From assembly GCA_012026855.1 (NCBI GenBank), contig VEOV01000170.1, forward strand, positions 1 to 5,530: a DNA stretch of 5,530 bases, read 5' to 3'. Positions 1 to 5,349 of the stretch are shown piece by piece. Each line of letters begins with the position of its first letter. The stretch's first letter is position 1. The position numbers were made by a program, and so were the translations under genes. The notes under the pieces are model-generated. The model saw nothing but the letters and a program-made list of their open reading frames with translations, was not told the DNA's origin and did not search any database. The stretch is from Geobacter sp. (GTDB lineage: Bacteria; Desulfobacterota; Desulfuromonadia; Geobacterales; DSM-12255).

Positions 1-47
1 CCCTCCTGCACCCGGATGACAGAGCGTCCGGCAGCGGTCAGTGCCAT
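1..47 (-). CDS. Possible start of an unidentified gene, cut by the left edge
   Basis: This frame stays open from just after the GlxA-family gene's stop to the window edge. The chosen ATG (45-47) has AGGGG five bases upstream, a good ribosome binding site. It would encode about 15 residues beginning MALTAAGRSVIRVQE. In-frame ATGs also occur further upstream (75-77 and others), giving for example MEYLMKKGEV before the chosen start, so the start is uncertain. If real, it lies about 78 bases downstream of the regulator gene on the same strand and could share its transcript. The piece is too short to recognise a family and I assign no function. It could be a chance open frame. Confidence 0.3.
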   Translation of the reverse strand, partial: MALTAAGRSVIRVQE

Positions 48-125
48 CACTTCCCCTTTCTTCATAAGGTATTCCATAGTGTATTTTCCCATCCGGGAGG
101 TGCGCCCGGTCAGCTCCGGATGCCG

Positions 126-1094
126 TCAAAACCGCTCACGGTACTCCATCGGGGTAATCCCCATCCGTCGCTTGAACACGCGCCGCAGCTGCTCTGACGA
201 TGTGAAGCCGCTGCCTGAGGACACCATCTCTATCGGGCAGGCGGTGTCTTCCAGAAGGCGGATAGCCCGCTCCAGGCGGATTTGATCGAGATAATTCAGC
301 GGGGTCATGCCGGTTTCCCGCAAGAATACCCTGGCAAAATTGCGCGGGCTCATGGCAGCCTTCCCGGCCATTTCTTCAACCGAAAGTTTGAGATGGGCGT
401 TTTCCTCCAGCCAGGCGAGCAGCCGGGCAAGCGGCCCTTCAACGGCCATTTGCGCCCGCAACTGAGTGCTGAACTGGGTCTGCCCGCCGGGCCGCTTCAA
501 ATAGAGCACCATCCTGCGCGCAATGGACAGCGCCATCTTCCGGCCGCAATCTTCTTCCACCAGCGCCAGCGCCAGATCAATGCCGGTACTGATCCCTGCC
601 GAGGTGGCTATCGAATCATCCCGCACATAGATGGCATCCGGCTCAACCGTCAAACACGGATACTCCCTGCGCAGCCGCTCAACATCCATCCAGTGCGTGG
701 TCACTCGCCGTCCGTGCAGAAGTCCGGCCTCCGCCAGCAGGAAGACCCCGGTGCAGACCGATACTAGACGGCGAACCTTGCCGGAGCTGATCTTCAGCCA
801 TTCAATGAGCTTTCTGTCGGTCAAAGCACGGTTCAGATACTCATCCGGGCTGCCGATTACGACGAGCGTATCGATATCCCAGTCGGCATCAAGCCAGCCC
901 GCATCGGCGATCATACGCACTCCCGAAGAGGTGGCAAAAGGTCCCGCCTCCGTTGCGAGCAACTTGATGTCGTAGGCAGGTTCACTGCCCCCTTGCTCCC
1001 GGAGTCCCCGGTTGACCAGCTCGAAAACCTCGATTACCCCCGCGGTGTCGTGGATTTCAACCCCTTCATAGACAACGATGGCAATGGATTTCAT
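126..1094 (-). CDS. GlxA-family transcriptional regulator (DJ-1/PfpI-like domain + AraC HTH)
   Basis: This 322-residue protein has the usual GlxA-family architecture and length. Residues 1-185 form a DJ-1/PfpI (class I glutamine amidotransferase-like) domain that starts MKSIAIVVYEGVEIHD. It carries the nucleophile-elbow segment VSVCTGVFLLAEAGLL (Cys114) followed by TTHW, and then TSAGISTGIDLALALVEEDCG. Residues 186-212 contain ARRMVLYLKRPGGQTQFS, a family hallmark. The C-terminal AraC domain (about 220-322) has two helix-turn-helices, near 238-260 and 287-309, ending GITPMEYRERF. ATG 1094 is chosen because GGAGAGGG lies four bases upstream; longer frames back to 1169 have no such support. Members of this family are DNA-binding regulators in which the amidotransferase-like domain is thought to act as a sensor rather than an enzyme. 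The ligand and targets cannot be read from the sequence; a divergent plus-strand partner gene is absent nearby. Confidence 0.93.
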   Translation of the reverse strand: MKSIAIVVYEGVEIHDTAGVIEVFELVNRGLREQGGSEPAYDIKLLATEAGPFATSSGVRMIADAGWLDADWDIDTLVVIGSPDEYLNRALTDRKLIEWLKISSGKVRRLVSVCTGVFLLAEAGLLHGRRVTTHWMDVERLRREYPCLTVEPDAIYVRDDSIATSAGISTGIDLALALVEEDCGRKMALSIARRMVLYLKRPGGQTQFSTQLRAQMAVEGPLARLLAWLEENAHLKLSVEEMAGKAAMSPRNFARVFLRETGMTPLNYLDQIRLERAIRLLEDTACPIEMVSSGSGFTSSEQLRRVFKRRMGITPMEYRERF

Positions 1095-1352
1095 CACGCC
1101 CTCTCCGCTCAAGTTTGACCATAACCGTTGATGGTATGAAGCATCATGACACGAAGCCCGAATTGGCACAATGACAACAAACCAGCTGATCCTGCCAAAT
1201 TGTGTTGCATATCCTTCATGGTTTTTGCGGCCGCAGATATTTATGGCGGAACGAAAAACAGCTCAATGCTGCCGCTGTGTCATAAGTCATCAAGAGATTC
1301 CGGCATGGCTTGCTGAATGCAAATTGCCACGTCACCACCCGGCCATTCACCC

Positions 1353-1381
1353 TTGACAGGTAATCTTTGCCAAAGTATTGT
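1353..1381 (+). promoter_or_regulatory. Sigma70-type promoter candidate
   Basis: A perfect -35 hexamer TTGACA (1353-1358) is followed after exactly 17 bases by TATTGT (1376-1381, four of six matches to TATAAT). Transcription would begin near 1388 on the plus strand. No open reading frame with a ribosome binding site begins soon after it. It therefore either drives a short RNA ending at the hairpin at 1439-1485 or makes a long leader for the gene at 1654. The call rests on hexamer match and spacing only. Confidence 0.5.
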
Positions 1382-1438
1382 GTGGGCACTTTTTTGTTAT
1401 GGAGCCAATTATGGTGCTCTGGAGGAGATTTCAATCTG

Positions 1439-1485
1439 CAGCCGCAGTGCCGGTCATAACCGGTGCTGCGGCTGTTCGCGTTTTT
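1439..1485 (+). terminator. 16-bp hairpin followed by T-run, terminator-like
   Basis: The arms CAGCCGCAGTGCCGGT (1439-1454) and ACCGGTGCTGCGGCTG (1459-1474) pair along all 16 positions, two as G-U pairs, around the 4-base loop CATA. TTCGCG and then TTTTT (1481-1485) follow on the plus strand. The T-run starts six bases after the stem, farther than in a classic intrinsic terminator, and is itself half of a small perfect stem CGTTTTT/AAAAACG (1479-1485 with 1490-1496). It may end a short transcript from the promoter at 1353-1381, act as an attenuator, or be an unrelated palindrome. The minus-strand side has no T-run. Confidence 0.4.
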
Positions 1486-1500
1486 GCTGAAAAACGGCTG

Positions 1501-1604
1501 GTTTATAGATGTAGAAACTTTTGGTAAAAGCGGCATGCTGGGGAGGTCCCAGATGTAGAAACAAAATGATTGTAGATTTAGAAACAGTTTATACATGTAG
1601 AAAC
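1501..1604 (+). repeat. Cluster of four TGTAGAAAC-type repeats
   Basis: ATGTAGAAAC occurs exactly at 1509-1518, 1553-1562 and 1595-1604. A variant, TGTAGATTTAGAAAC, occurs at 1571-1585. The outer copies extend to 18 bases, GTTTATAGATGTAGAAAC (1501-1518) and GTTTATACATGTAGAAAC (1587-1604), differing at one position. The last copy is nearly its own reverse complement (only one base pair of the palindrome is broken). Repeat starts are 44, 23 and 19 bases apart, so this is not a CRISPR array. Two readings fit: operator half-sites for a regulator of the gene at 1654, or a leftover transposon end with multiple transposase binding sites, as in IS21-type or Tn7-type elements. The sequence alone does not decide. 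Confidence 0.7.
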
Positions 1605-1624
1605 ATCTAACTGGTGATTATAGA
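1596..1624 (+). promoter_or_regulatory. Weak promoter candidate for the zinc-ribbon gene
   Basis: TATAGA (1619-1624) could serve as a -10 box, with the poor -35 TGTAGA (1596-1601) 17 bases upstream. A start near 1631 would leave a leader of about 23 bases containing the ribosome binding site GGAG (1643-1646). The -35 lies inside the near-palindrome at 1587-1604, which is the arrangement expected if a regulator binding there controls the gene. The weak -35 would suit a promoter that needs an activator or is held down by a repressor. This is positional inference. Confidence 0.33.
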
Positions 1625-1653
1625 GTTGGGCGTAATCAAATCGGAGAATTCAG

Positions 1654-2274
1654 ATGCAGTGTGATCTTTGTGGCAAAAAAGTTGACTTCGACAACTTCTC
1701 TACATATGAGGGTGTCGCAGGATCAAAGCTGTGCAGATCTTGTTTATCAATGATGAGGGTCGTTGATAATCCTAAGCGGTGCATTTCTTGTCTAAAAGAA
1801 ATTATTTCATTTTATGAGGTTGAAGGAAATATTCTTTGTGAAAGCTGTTTGGACAATCATGGAGCCGCAGAAAGTAATGAAGTTTTAAACCCAACAGAAA
1901 ATAAATGCGAAAGAGAAAGCAGGCTCTCTAAAGTTGGCATAATAGCAGCTTTGATTTTCTTGTTTTCTTTTGCCGCAAGCTTCACTTATTTGATGGAGTC
2001 CGCTCGCACTAACCCTGCTGACTCTGGCGAAGGCGGAGTACTGTTACTTCCATTTGTTTCTCCCTGGGTTTTTATGATCCCCGAGTCACTGATGATGTCA
2101 CCAATACACGACAAGTTAATTTTACCTCTTATGAGCTTTTTTGCCTTACTGAACAGTATTTTGCTGTATTTCCTTTTTGGCGGAGCAGCCTCAATCATGA
2201 AGTCATGGAAGGAGCCTATATCGGGTAAACAGGCAGATTCACCTGAGGGGAAAGAAAGCGGGGACGGTACTTAA
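1654..2274 (+). CDS. Unrecognised membrane protein with two zinc-ribbon-like modules
   Basis: This 206-residue protein is not one I can place in a named family. The N-terminal third carries four CxxC pairs: C3/C6 with C27/C30, and C43/C46 with C62/C65. The layout is that of two successive four-cysteine zinc-binding modules, possibly from duplication. A charged linker (about 70-92) leads to hydrophobic segments at roughly 93-114, 128-148 and 155-178, then a polar, glycine/glutamate-rich tail with no further hydrophobic stretch. There is no signal peptide, so the zinc modules are probably cytoplasmic if the first segment is a normal transmembrane helix. ATG 1654 has GGAG seven bases upstream. 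Base composition is clearly more AT-rich than the GlxA-family and liv genes, suggesting acquisition. No partner gene is adjacent. Membrane-tethered sensing or scaffolding is possible but not shown. Confidence 0.8.
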   Translation: MQCDLCGKKVDFDNFSTYEGVAGSKLCRSCLSMMRVVDNPKRCISCLKEIISFYEVEGNILCESCLDNHGAAESNEVLNPTENKCERESRLSKVGIIAALIFLFSFAASFTYLMESARTNPADSGEGGVLLLPFVSPWVFMIPESLMMSPIHDKLILPLMSFFALLNSILLYFLFGGAASIMKSWKEPISGKQADSPEGKESGDGT

Positions 2275-2424
2275 AAGTTGAATAGTTTAAATAATACGAC
2301 TCCCAACACCGGCAGAGCGAAGACCAAGGGTCGCGTCTACACTTTTCACAATATGAGCAAGCGGCAGAACGAAAAATAAATTTTGGATAAACCCTTAGGG
2401 GTTAGCCAATGACATAGGACATTT

Positions 2425-2458
2425 TGACAAATCGGCGCTTGAAAGCAGTTATTTGTCA
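2425..2458. repeat. Inverted repeat TGACAAAT / ATTTGTCA
   Basis: TGACAAAT (2425-2432) and its exact reverse complement ATTTGTCA (2451-2458) flank 18 bases. Allowing a one-base gap, the match extends outward: GACATTTTGACAAAT on the left against GACACGTGACAAAT read from the opposite strand on the right. TTGACA (2424-2429) also resembles a -35 box, but no good -10 follows at the right distance. It could be a regulator binding site or a remnant of a transposon end. Confidence 0.55.
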
Positions 2459-2551
2459 CGTGTCATGGGCCGCCCCCTCCTGGTTGAGGAATGTGCCTAA
2501 CTGCGAAAGTGGCAGGGAGTTTTGCATCAACGTGAAATTCTCCGAAGTGTA

Positions 2552-2580
2552 TTTACAAAATTGTATGTACAGTGTATAGG
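2552..2580 (+). promoter_or_regulatory. brnTA promoter/operator candidate
   Basis: TTTACA (2552-2557), a 17-base spacer and TATAGG (2575-2580) form a plausible promoter. The region is dense in TGTA/TACA: TACAA-AA-TTGTA (2554-2565) is an inverted repeat overlapping the -35, and TGTACA (2566-2571) is a perfect palindrome in the spacer. BrnA-type antitoxins are known to repress their own operon by binding palindromes at the promoter, so these are the natural operator candidates. With this -10, the start of transcription would fall at or next to the brnT ATG (2587), giving an almost leaderless message; the true -10 may lie a little further upstream. Confidence 0.5.
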
Positions 2581-2586
2581 TGGATT

Positions 2587-2871
2587 ATGATCTTTGAGTG
2601 GGATCAGAACAAAAACAGCAGCAACAAGGCAAAACATAAAATCAGTTTTGAAACAGCTGTTTTCGTGTTTCATGATGAGTTTCATCTCACTCTGTACGAC
2701 AGAACTGAGAACGGCGAGGATCGTTGGCATACGTTGGGGATGGTGGCAGGGGTTGTGTTGCTGCTGGTTGTGCATACGTCCAGAGATGAGAGCGGAGAAG
2801 AGATAATCCGGATTATTTCTGCTCGCCGCGCAACCAGAAAAGAGAGGATCGGTTATGAGCAAGCTATCTGA
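2587..2871 (+). CDS. brnT: BrnT-family ribonuclease toxin (DUF497)
   Basis: This 94-residue protein matches the BrnT family over its whole length. It opens with MIFEWDQNKNSSNKAKHKIS, the family's FEWD-x2-K-x3-N-x2-KH signature, followed by FETAVFVFHDE (21-31), RWHTLGMVAGVVLLLVVHT (46-64) and the C-terminal IRIISARRATRKERIGYE (74-91). Known BrnT toxins have a RelE-like fold and cut RNA to stop translation; the partner BrnA neutralises them by direct binding. The signature segments look complete, so the toxin is probably functional. ATG 2587 is preferred over the in-frame GTG at 2572, because the sequence after that GTG forms the probable -10 box and because the family starts at the MIFEWD motif; AGG sits six bases upstream. 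The toxin gene comes first, as is usual for this system, and its end overlaps brnA by 17 bases. Confidence 0.92.
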   Translation: MIFEWDQNKNSSNKAKHKISFETAVFVFHDEFHLTLYDRTENGEDRWHTLGMVAGVVLLLVVHTSRDESGEEIIRIISARRATRKERIGYEQAI

Positions 2872-3157
2872 ACTTAAACGGGTAAAGCCGGCTGGCAAGG
2901 CATCCAAAGAACAAATGGCAGAATTGCAGGCTTTGTCTGAAATGCCTGAAGAGCTGATTGATCTGTCAGATATTCCGGAAATTGCCGACTGGAGCGGTGC
3001 TGCGGTCGGTAAGTTTTACCGCCCGGTGAAAGAGGCAGTTACCGTCAGGCTGGATGCGGATGTTGTCCATTGGCTCAAGCGTGACGGCAAGGGGTATCAG
3101 ACCCGCCTCAATGCAATTTTGCGCCGGGAGATGGAAAAGGGCCGTAAGGCGGCGTGA
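2855..3157 (+). CDS. brnA: BrnA-family antitoxin with ribbon-helix-helix DNA-binding domain
   Basis: This 100-residue protein has the C-terminal ribbon-helix-helix typical of BrnA: strand AVTVRLD (61-67), first helix ADVVHWLKRDG (68-78) and second helix after GKGYQTRLNAILRREME (78-94). The GKGYQTR-[IL]-NA-[IV]-LR segment is a family hallmark. The N-terminal part, with LSDIPEIADWSG (37-48), is the region expected to contact the toxin. BrnA binds BrnT, blocks its ribonuclease activity, and represses the shared promoter. The ATG overlaps the last 17 bases of brnT and has AGAGG seven bases upstream within the toxin gene, so the two are translated in a linked way. The sequence appears intact. Confidence 0.92.
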   Translation: MSKLSELKRVKPAGKASKEQMAELQALSEMPEELIDLSDIPEIADWSGAAVGKFYRPVKEAVTVRLDADVVHWLKRDGKGYQTRLNAILRREMEKGRKAA

Positions 3158-3211
3158 TTGGGGCTGGAAATAAGCCTGCTAGTCCAAATCTTTACGCCAT
3201 AGGCAAAAAAT

Positions 3212-3247
3212 AAAAGTCCCCTCTGTTTGCTGCAGAGGGGACTTTTT
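3212..3247. terminator. Strong bidirectional intrinsic terminator
   Basis: The arms AAAAGTCCCCTCTG (3212-3225) and CAGAGGGGACTTTT (3233-3246) are exact complements around a 7-base loop. A T-run (3243-3247) follows on the plus strand; a long A-rich run before the left arm (AAAAAATAAAA, 3205-3215) supplies T-runs on the minus strand. It sits between converging units, ending brnTA from the left and the stress-protein operon from the right. Confidence 0.93.
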
Positions 3248-3272
3248 GCATCTTGCGGTGTCTTTGGCTGAG

Positions 3273-4091
3273 TCAGTGTGAAATAAGCACCGGCAGGGTC
3301 ATGTGGTTCATCAGGTGGCGGGCCACCGGGCCCAGCATGAAGGCGCCCCGTCGTGAGGCAGCGTAGCCACCCATGACCAGCAGGTCCATCTTCTGTTCGC
3401 AGGCGTGGTTGAGCAGGGCATCCCCCACCGGCAGGGAGGATGGCGCCAGGATCTCGTCATGGACCGGGTTGAGTTGGTGCCTGTTCAGGTAGGCGGTCAG
3501 TTTCTGGATATCACTGGAGGCTCCCTGGTCATACTGGCCCGGCGAGGCGACCGTGACCAGGCTGACATGCTCCGCATTCCCGAGGAACGGCAGGGAGTCA
3601 TAAAGGGTGCGTGACGATTCCCGCCCGGCTTTCCAGGCGACCATGATTCTTTCGATGTTCCGGTTGAAGATGCCGGCATAGGGTACCACCAGCAGTGGCT
3701 TGCCGCCGGCAAGGCCGAGCCGTGCGGGTAGATCAAAGGGGACGCCGGCGTTGTTGGCCGCTTCGGTCGGCTGCCCGACGATCACCAGGTCGGTGTAATA
3801 GGTGTAGAGGGTGATGATCTCCGTCATTCTGACCCCGACAACCGACCAGTCAACATAGAGCCATTCGGCGGAGATGCCGGCATTGGCGGCCTTGGCGGCG
3901 AACATGTCCTCGACAACTGAGGCGGCTTCGGCAGATGCGGAGGTGTGCCGCGGCGCATAGTAGGGGTGGGAGAGGATGAACAGCCCTTTCAGATGGGCGC
4001 CATGCTTTCTTGCCAGCTGGACAGCCAGATCGACCCTGGCTTCACAGTCAGGGGAGTTGTCCAGATGCAGAAGAATATCCTTGATAGCCAT
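3273..4091 (-). CDS. Tandem-domain universal stress protein (UspA family)
   Basis: This 272-residue protein has two Usp domains in tandem. Domain 1 (about 1-140) starts MAIKDILLHLDNSPDCEARV and ends YTDLVIVGQPTE...GGKPLLVVPYAG. Domain 2 (about 146-272) starts ERIMVAWKAGRESSRTLYDSLPFL and ends MDLLVMGGYAASRRGAFMLGPVARHL, then MTLPVLISH. The G-Y-x2-S-R-x5-LG-x-V-x-R stretch (242-258) is the nucleotide-binding loop form seen in many tandem Usp proteins of proteobacteria; domain 1 has no equivalent loop and is probably degenerate. Usp proteins are cytoplasmic and linked to stress, starvation or redox survival; a specific biochemical role cannot be assigned. AAGGAG lies eight bases before ATG 4091. 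The gene follows merR by 26 bases and is the last gene before the terminator, so it is probably under the same control as the transport genes. Confidence 0.92.
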   Translation of the reverse strand: MAIKDILLHLDNSPDCEARVDLAVQLARKHGAHLKGLFILSHPYYAPRHTSASAEAASVVEDMFAAKAANAGISAEWLYVDWSVVGVRMTEIITLYTYYTDLVIVGQPTEAANNAGVPFDLPARLGLAGGKPLLVVPYAGIFNRNIERIMVAWKAGRESSRTLYDSLPFLGNAEHVSLVTVASPGQYDQGASSDIQKLTAYLNRHQLNPVHDEILAPSSLPVGDALLNHACEQKMDLLVMGGYAASRRGAFMLGPVARHLMNHMTLPVLISH

Positions 4092-4117
4092 TGTAGCGAC
4101 TCCTTTCCGGGTCAGGC

Positions 4118-4525
4118 CTAGTGGTTTTCCGGCGAGAGCTGAAATCGTTCAATCATCCGCTTCCGGTATTCGACAATCTCTTTCCTGAGGGAAGAGAGCT
4201 TGGACATTTTTTCGTCAAGGGTATCTATATGATTATCGAGCATTTCCACGAGCCGGGGGATGACTTTGTCCGTTTCGCGGGCTTCGGCATAGACCTGGTC
4301 AAGTTCCTGCATTTCCTTGATGGTGAGCCCCATCTCTTTCAGCTTCAGGATGAATCGGAGCTTGCGCACATCATCGGTGGTGTAGGCACGGTTGCTCCCC
4401 TCGTGCCGGCATGAGGGGGACATGATTCCCATCTCCTCATAATATCTGAGAGTACGGGTGGTGACGCCGGTATTTTTCGCCAGCATGCCAATGGAGATGC
4501 ACTCTTCACTCTCAGTTTTGTTCAC
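4118..4525 (-). CDS. MerR-family transcriptional regulator
   Basis: This protein of 135 residues opens its DNA-binding domain with ISIGMLAKNTGVTTRTLRYYEEMGIM (10-35), the standard MerR winged-helix start. NRAYTTDDVRKLRFILKLKEMGLTIKEMQEL (45-75) follows, and then a long dimerisation helix (about 88-125). Only one cysteine pair region near the N-terminus (C9, C39) is present and there is no metal-binding cysteine motif at the C-terminus, so it is not a mercury/copper type sensor. MerR proteins such as LiuR control branched-chain amino acid breakdown; a similar role sensing the transported compound or its CoA ester is inferred from position only. The start GTG 4525 is chosen because AGGGG lies six bases upstream; an in-frame TTG at 4531 abuts that site. 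An out-of-frame ATG directly followed by TGA overlaps the GTG. The gene starts 13 bases after livF ends. Confidence 0.9.
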   Translation of the reverse strand: MNKTESEECISIGMLAKNTGVTTRTLRYYEEMGIMSPSCRHEGSNRAYTTDDVRKLRFILKLKEMGLTIKEMQELDQVYAEARETDKVIPRLVEMLDNHIDTLDEKMSKLSSLRKEIVEYRKRMIERFQLSPENH

Positions 4526-4538
4526 ATTCAACCCCTTT

Positions 4539-5330
4539 TCATAACCAGCGTTTTCTCCGCCGGTACTGTTTCAGCTCCCGGTAGCTCTTCTTGTGAGCCC
4601 CTTCCGAGATGCCGAGGTAGAACTCCTTGACATCGTCATTGGACTTCATCTGTTCGGCAGTGCCACCCATGACAACCCTGCCACCCTCCATGATATAGGC
4701 GTGATCGCAGATGCTGAAGGCGACATTGGCATTCTGTTCCACTAGCAGAATGGTGGTCTTTTCTTCGGTGTTGATCTTCTTGATCAGCTGGAAGATCTCC
4801 TGCACCAGCAGTGGCGCTATGCCCAGAGAGGGCTCATCCAGCAGCATCAGTTTCGGCCTTGCCATGAGTGCCCGGCCGATGGCCAGCATCTGCTGCTCCC
4901 CGCCCGACAGGTAGCCGGAGAGCTGGTTGCGCCGCTCCCGCAGCCGCGGGAAATAGTCGTAAACCAGGTCGATGTCCCGTTTGAAGCCAGCCTTGTCCTT
5001 GCGGGTGTGGCCGCCGACGATGATGTTCTCTTCAACGGTCATGTCATCAAAAACCCGGCGTCCTTCCATGACCTGAAAAATGCCTTTCCTGACAATCTCC
5101 TCAGGCTGCAGATTGTTGATCTTCTCTCCCATGAATTCGATGACGCCTTCGGTGACCTCGCCATCTTCAGTGCGCAGCAGTCCGGATATGGCCTTGAGAG
5201 TAGTGCTCTTGCCGGCACCGTTGGCGCCGAGCAGGGCAACTATCTGCCCTTCCGGGACATGGAGCGTCAGCCCCTTGAGTACCAGAATGACCTTGTTGTA
5301 GATGACTTCTGCGTTGCTGATCCTGAGCAT
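4539..5330 (-). CDS. livF: LivF-type ABC transporter ATP-binding protein
   Basis: This 263-residue ATPase powers a branched-chain amino acid (HAAT-type) uptake transporter at the inner face of the membrane. Visible motifs are Walker A GANGAGKST (35-43), the Q-loop region FQVMEGRRVFDDMTVEEN (85-102), signature LSGGEQQ (141-147), Walker B LMLLDEP (161-167) and LLVEQNAN (195-202). In the last of these Gln199 occupies the switch-histidine position, as is normal for LivF. All catalytic motifs are intact. The protein is about 25 residues longer than E. coli LivF because of a basic tail after YLGISEG (HKKSYRELKQYRRRKRWL), seen in the LivF variants that go with acyl-CoA ligase genes in anaerobic deltaproteobacteria (from memory). 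ATG 5330 has GAGGG eight bases upstream; the longer frame from GTG 5381 would start inside a hairpin. The substrate need not be an amino acid. Confidence 0.93.
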   Translation of the reverse strand: MLRISNAEVIYNKVILVLKGLTLHVPEGQIVALLGANGAGKSTTLKAISGLLRTEDGEVTEGVIEFMGEKINNLQPEEIVRKGIFQVMEGRRVFDDMTVEENIIVGGHTRKDKAGFKRDIDLVYDYFPRLRERRNQLSGYLSGGEQQMLAIGRALMARPKLMLLDEPSLGIAPLLVQEIFQLIKKINTEEKTTILLVEQNANVAFSICDHAYIMEGGRVVMGGTAEQMKSNDDVKEFYLGISEGAHKKSYRELKQYRRRKRWL

Positions 5331-5349
5331 CTGTCTGACCCTCGAAGTT

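Larger units (their letters stand above)
1095..1653. other. Long intergenic region without a convincing gene
   Basis: About 560 bases separate the GlxA-family gene from the zinc-ribbon gene. The longest open frame, 1216-1596 on the minus strand, has a protein-unlike composition, no ribosome binding site and runs through the hairpin and repeats, so I do not call it. What can be seen is a plus-strand promoter at 1353-1381, a hairpin with T-run at 1439-1485, a short perfect stem CGTTTTT/AAAAACG at 1479-1496, repeats at 1501-1604 and a promoter candidate at 1596-1624. The first 250 bases (1095-1350) show no structure that I can support beyond the regulator's ribosome binding site. Confidence 0.7.
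2275..2586. other. Intergenic region between the zinc-ribbon gene and brnTA
   Basis: About 310 bases without a supported gene. The minus-strand frame across 2527-2907 is a shadow of brnT. The stretch holds a small AACCC/GGGTT stem (2390-2403), the inverted repeat at 2425-2458 and the brnTA promoter region at 2552-2580. I see no clear intrinsic terminator after the zinc-ribbon gene. The middle part (2300-2420) has the unstructured look of non-coding or decayed sequence, but no recognisable gene remnant. Confidence 0.6.

Noticed and set aside
1..11. CCCTCCTGCAC shared with 5371-5381
   Set aside because: An 11-base match without extension is plausible by chance in this composition, and the copy at the left edge is not part of a hairpin.
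90..122. CATCCGG/CCGGATG inverted repeat after the GlxA-family gene as a terminator
   Set aside because: The loop is 19 bases and no T-run follows on the minus strand; alternative small stems compete.
282..975. Plus-strand open frames opposite the GlxA-family gene
   Set aside because: They are antisense shadows of a well-supported gene in GC-rich sequence.
1171..1356. 61-residue plus-strand open frame
   Set aside because: It has no ribosome binding site or family resemblance, and it overlaps probable regulatory DNA.
1216..1596. 126-residue minus-strand open frame
   Set aside because: It has no ribosome binding site, no recognisable motif and an odd composition, and it runs through the hairpin and repeats.
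1501..1604. CRISPR array or Cas12-type repeats
   Set aside because: Repeats are short and unevenly spaced (44, 23 and 19 bases), with no spacer-sized units and no cas genes.
2572..2586. Longer brnT starting at GTG 2572
   Set aside because: The extra codons overlap the likely -10 box and the family begins at the later ATG.
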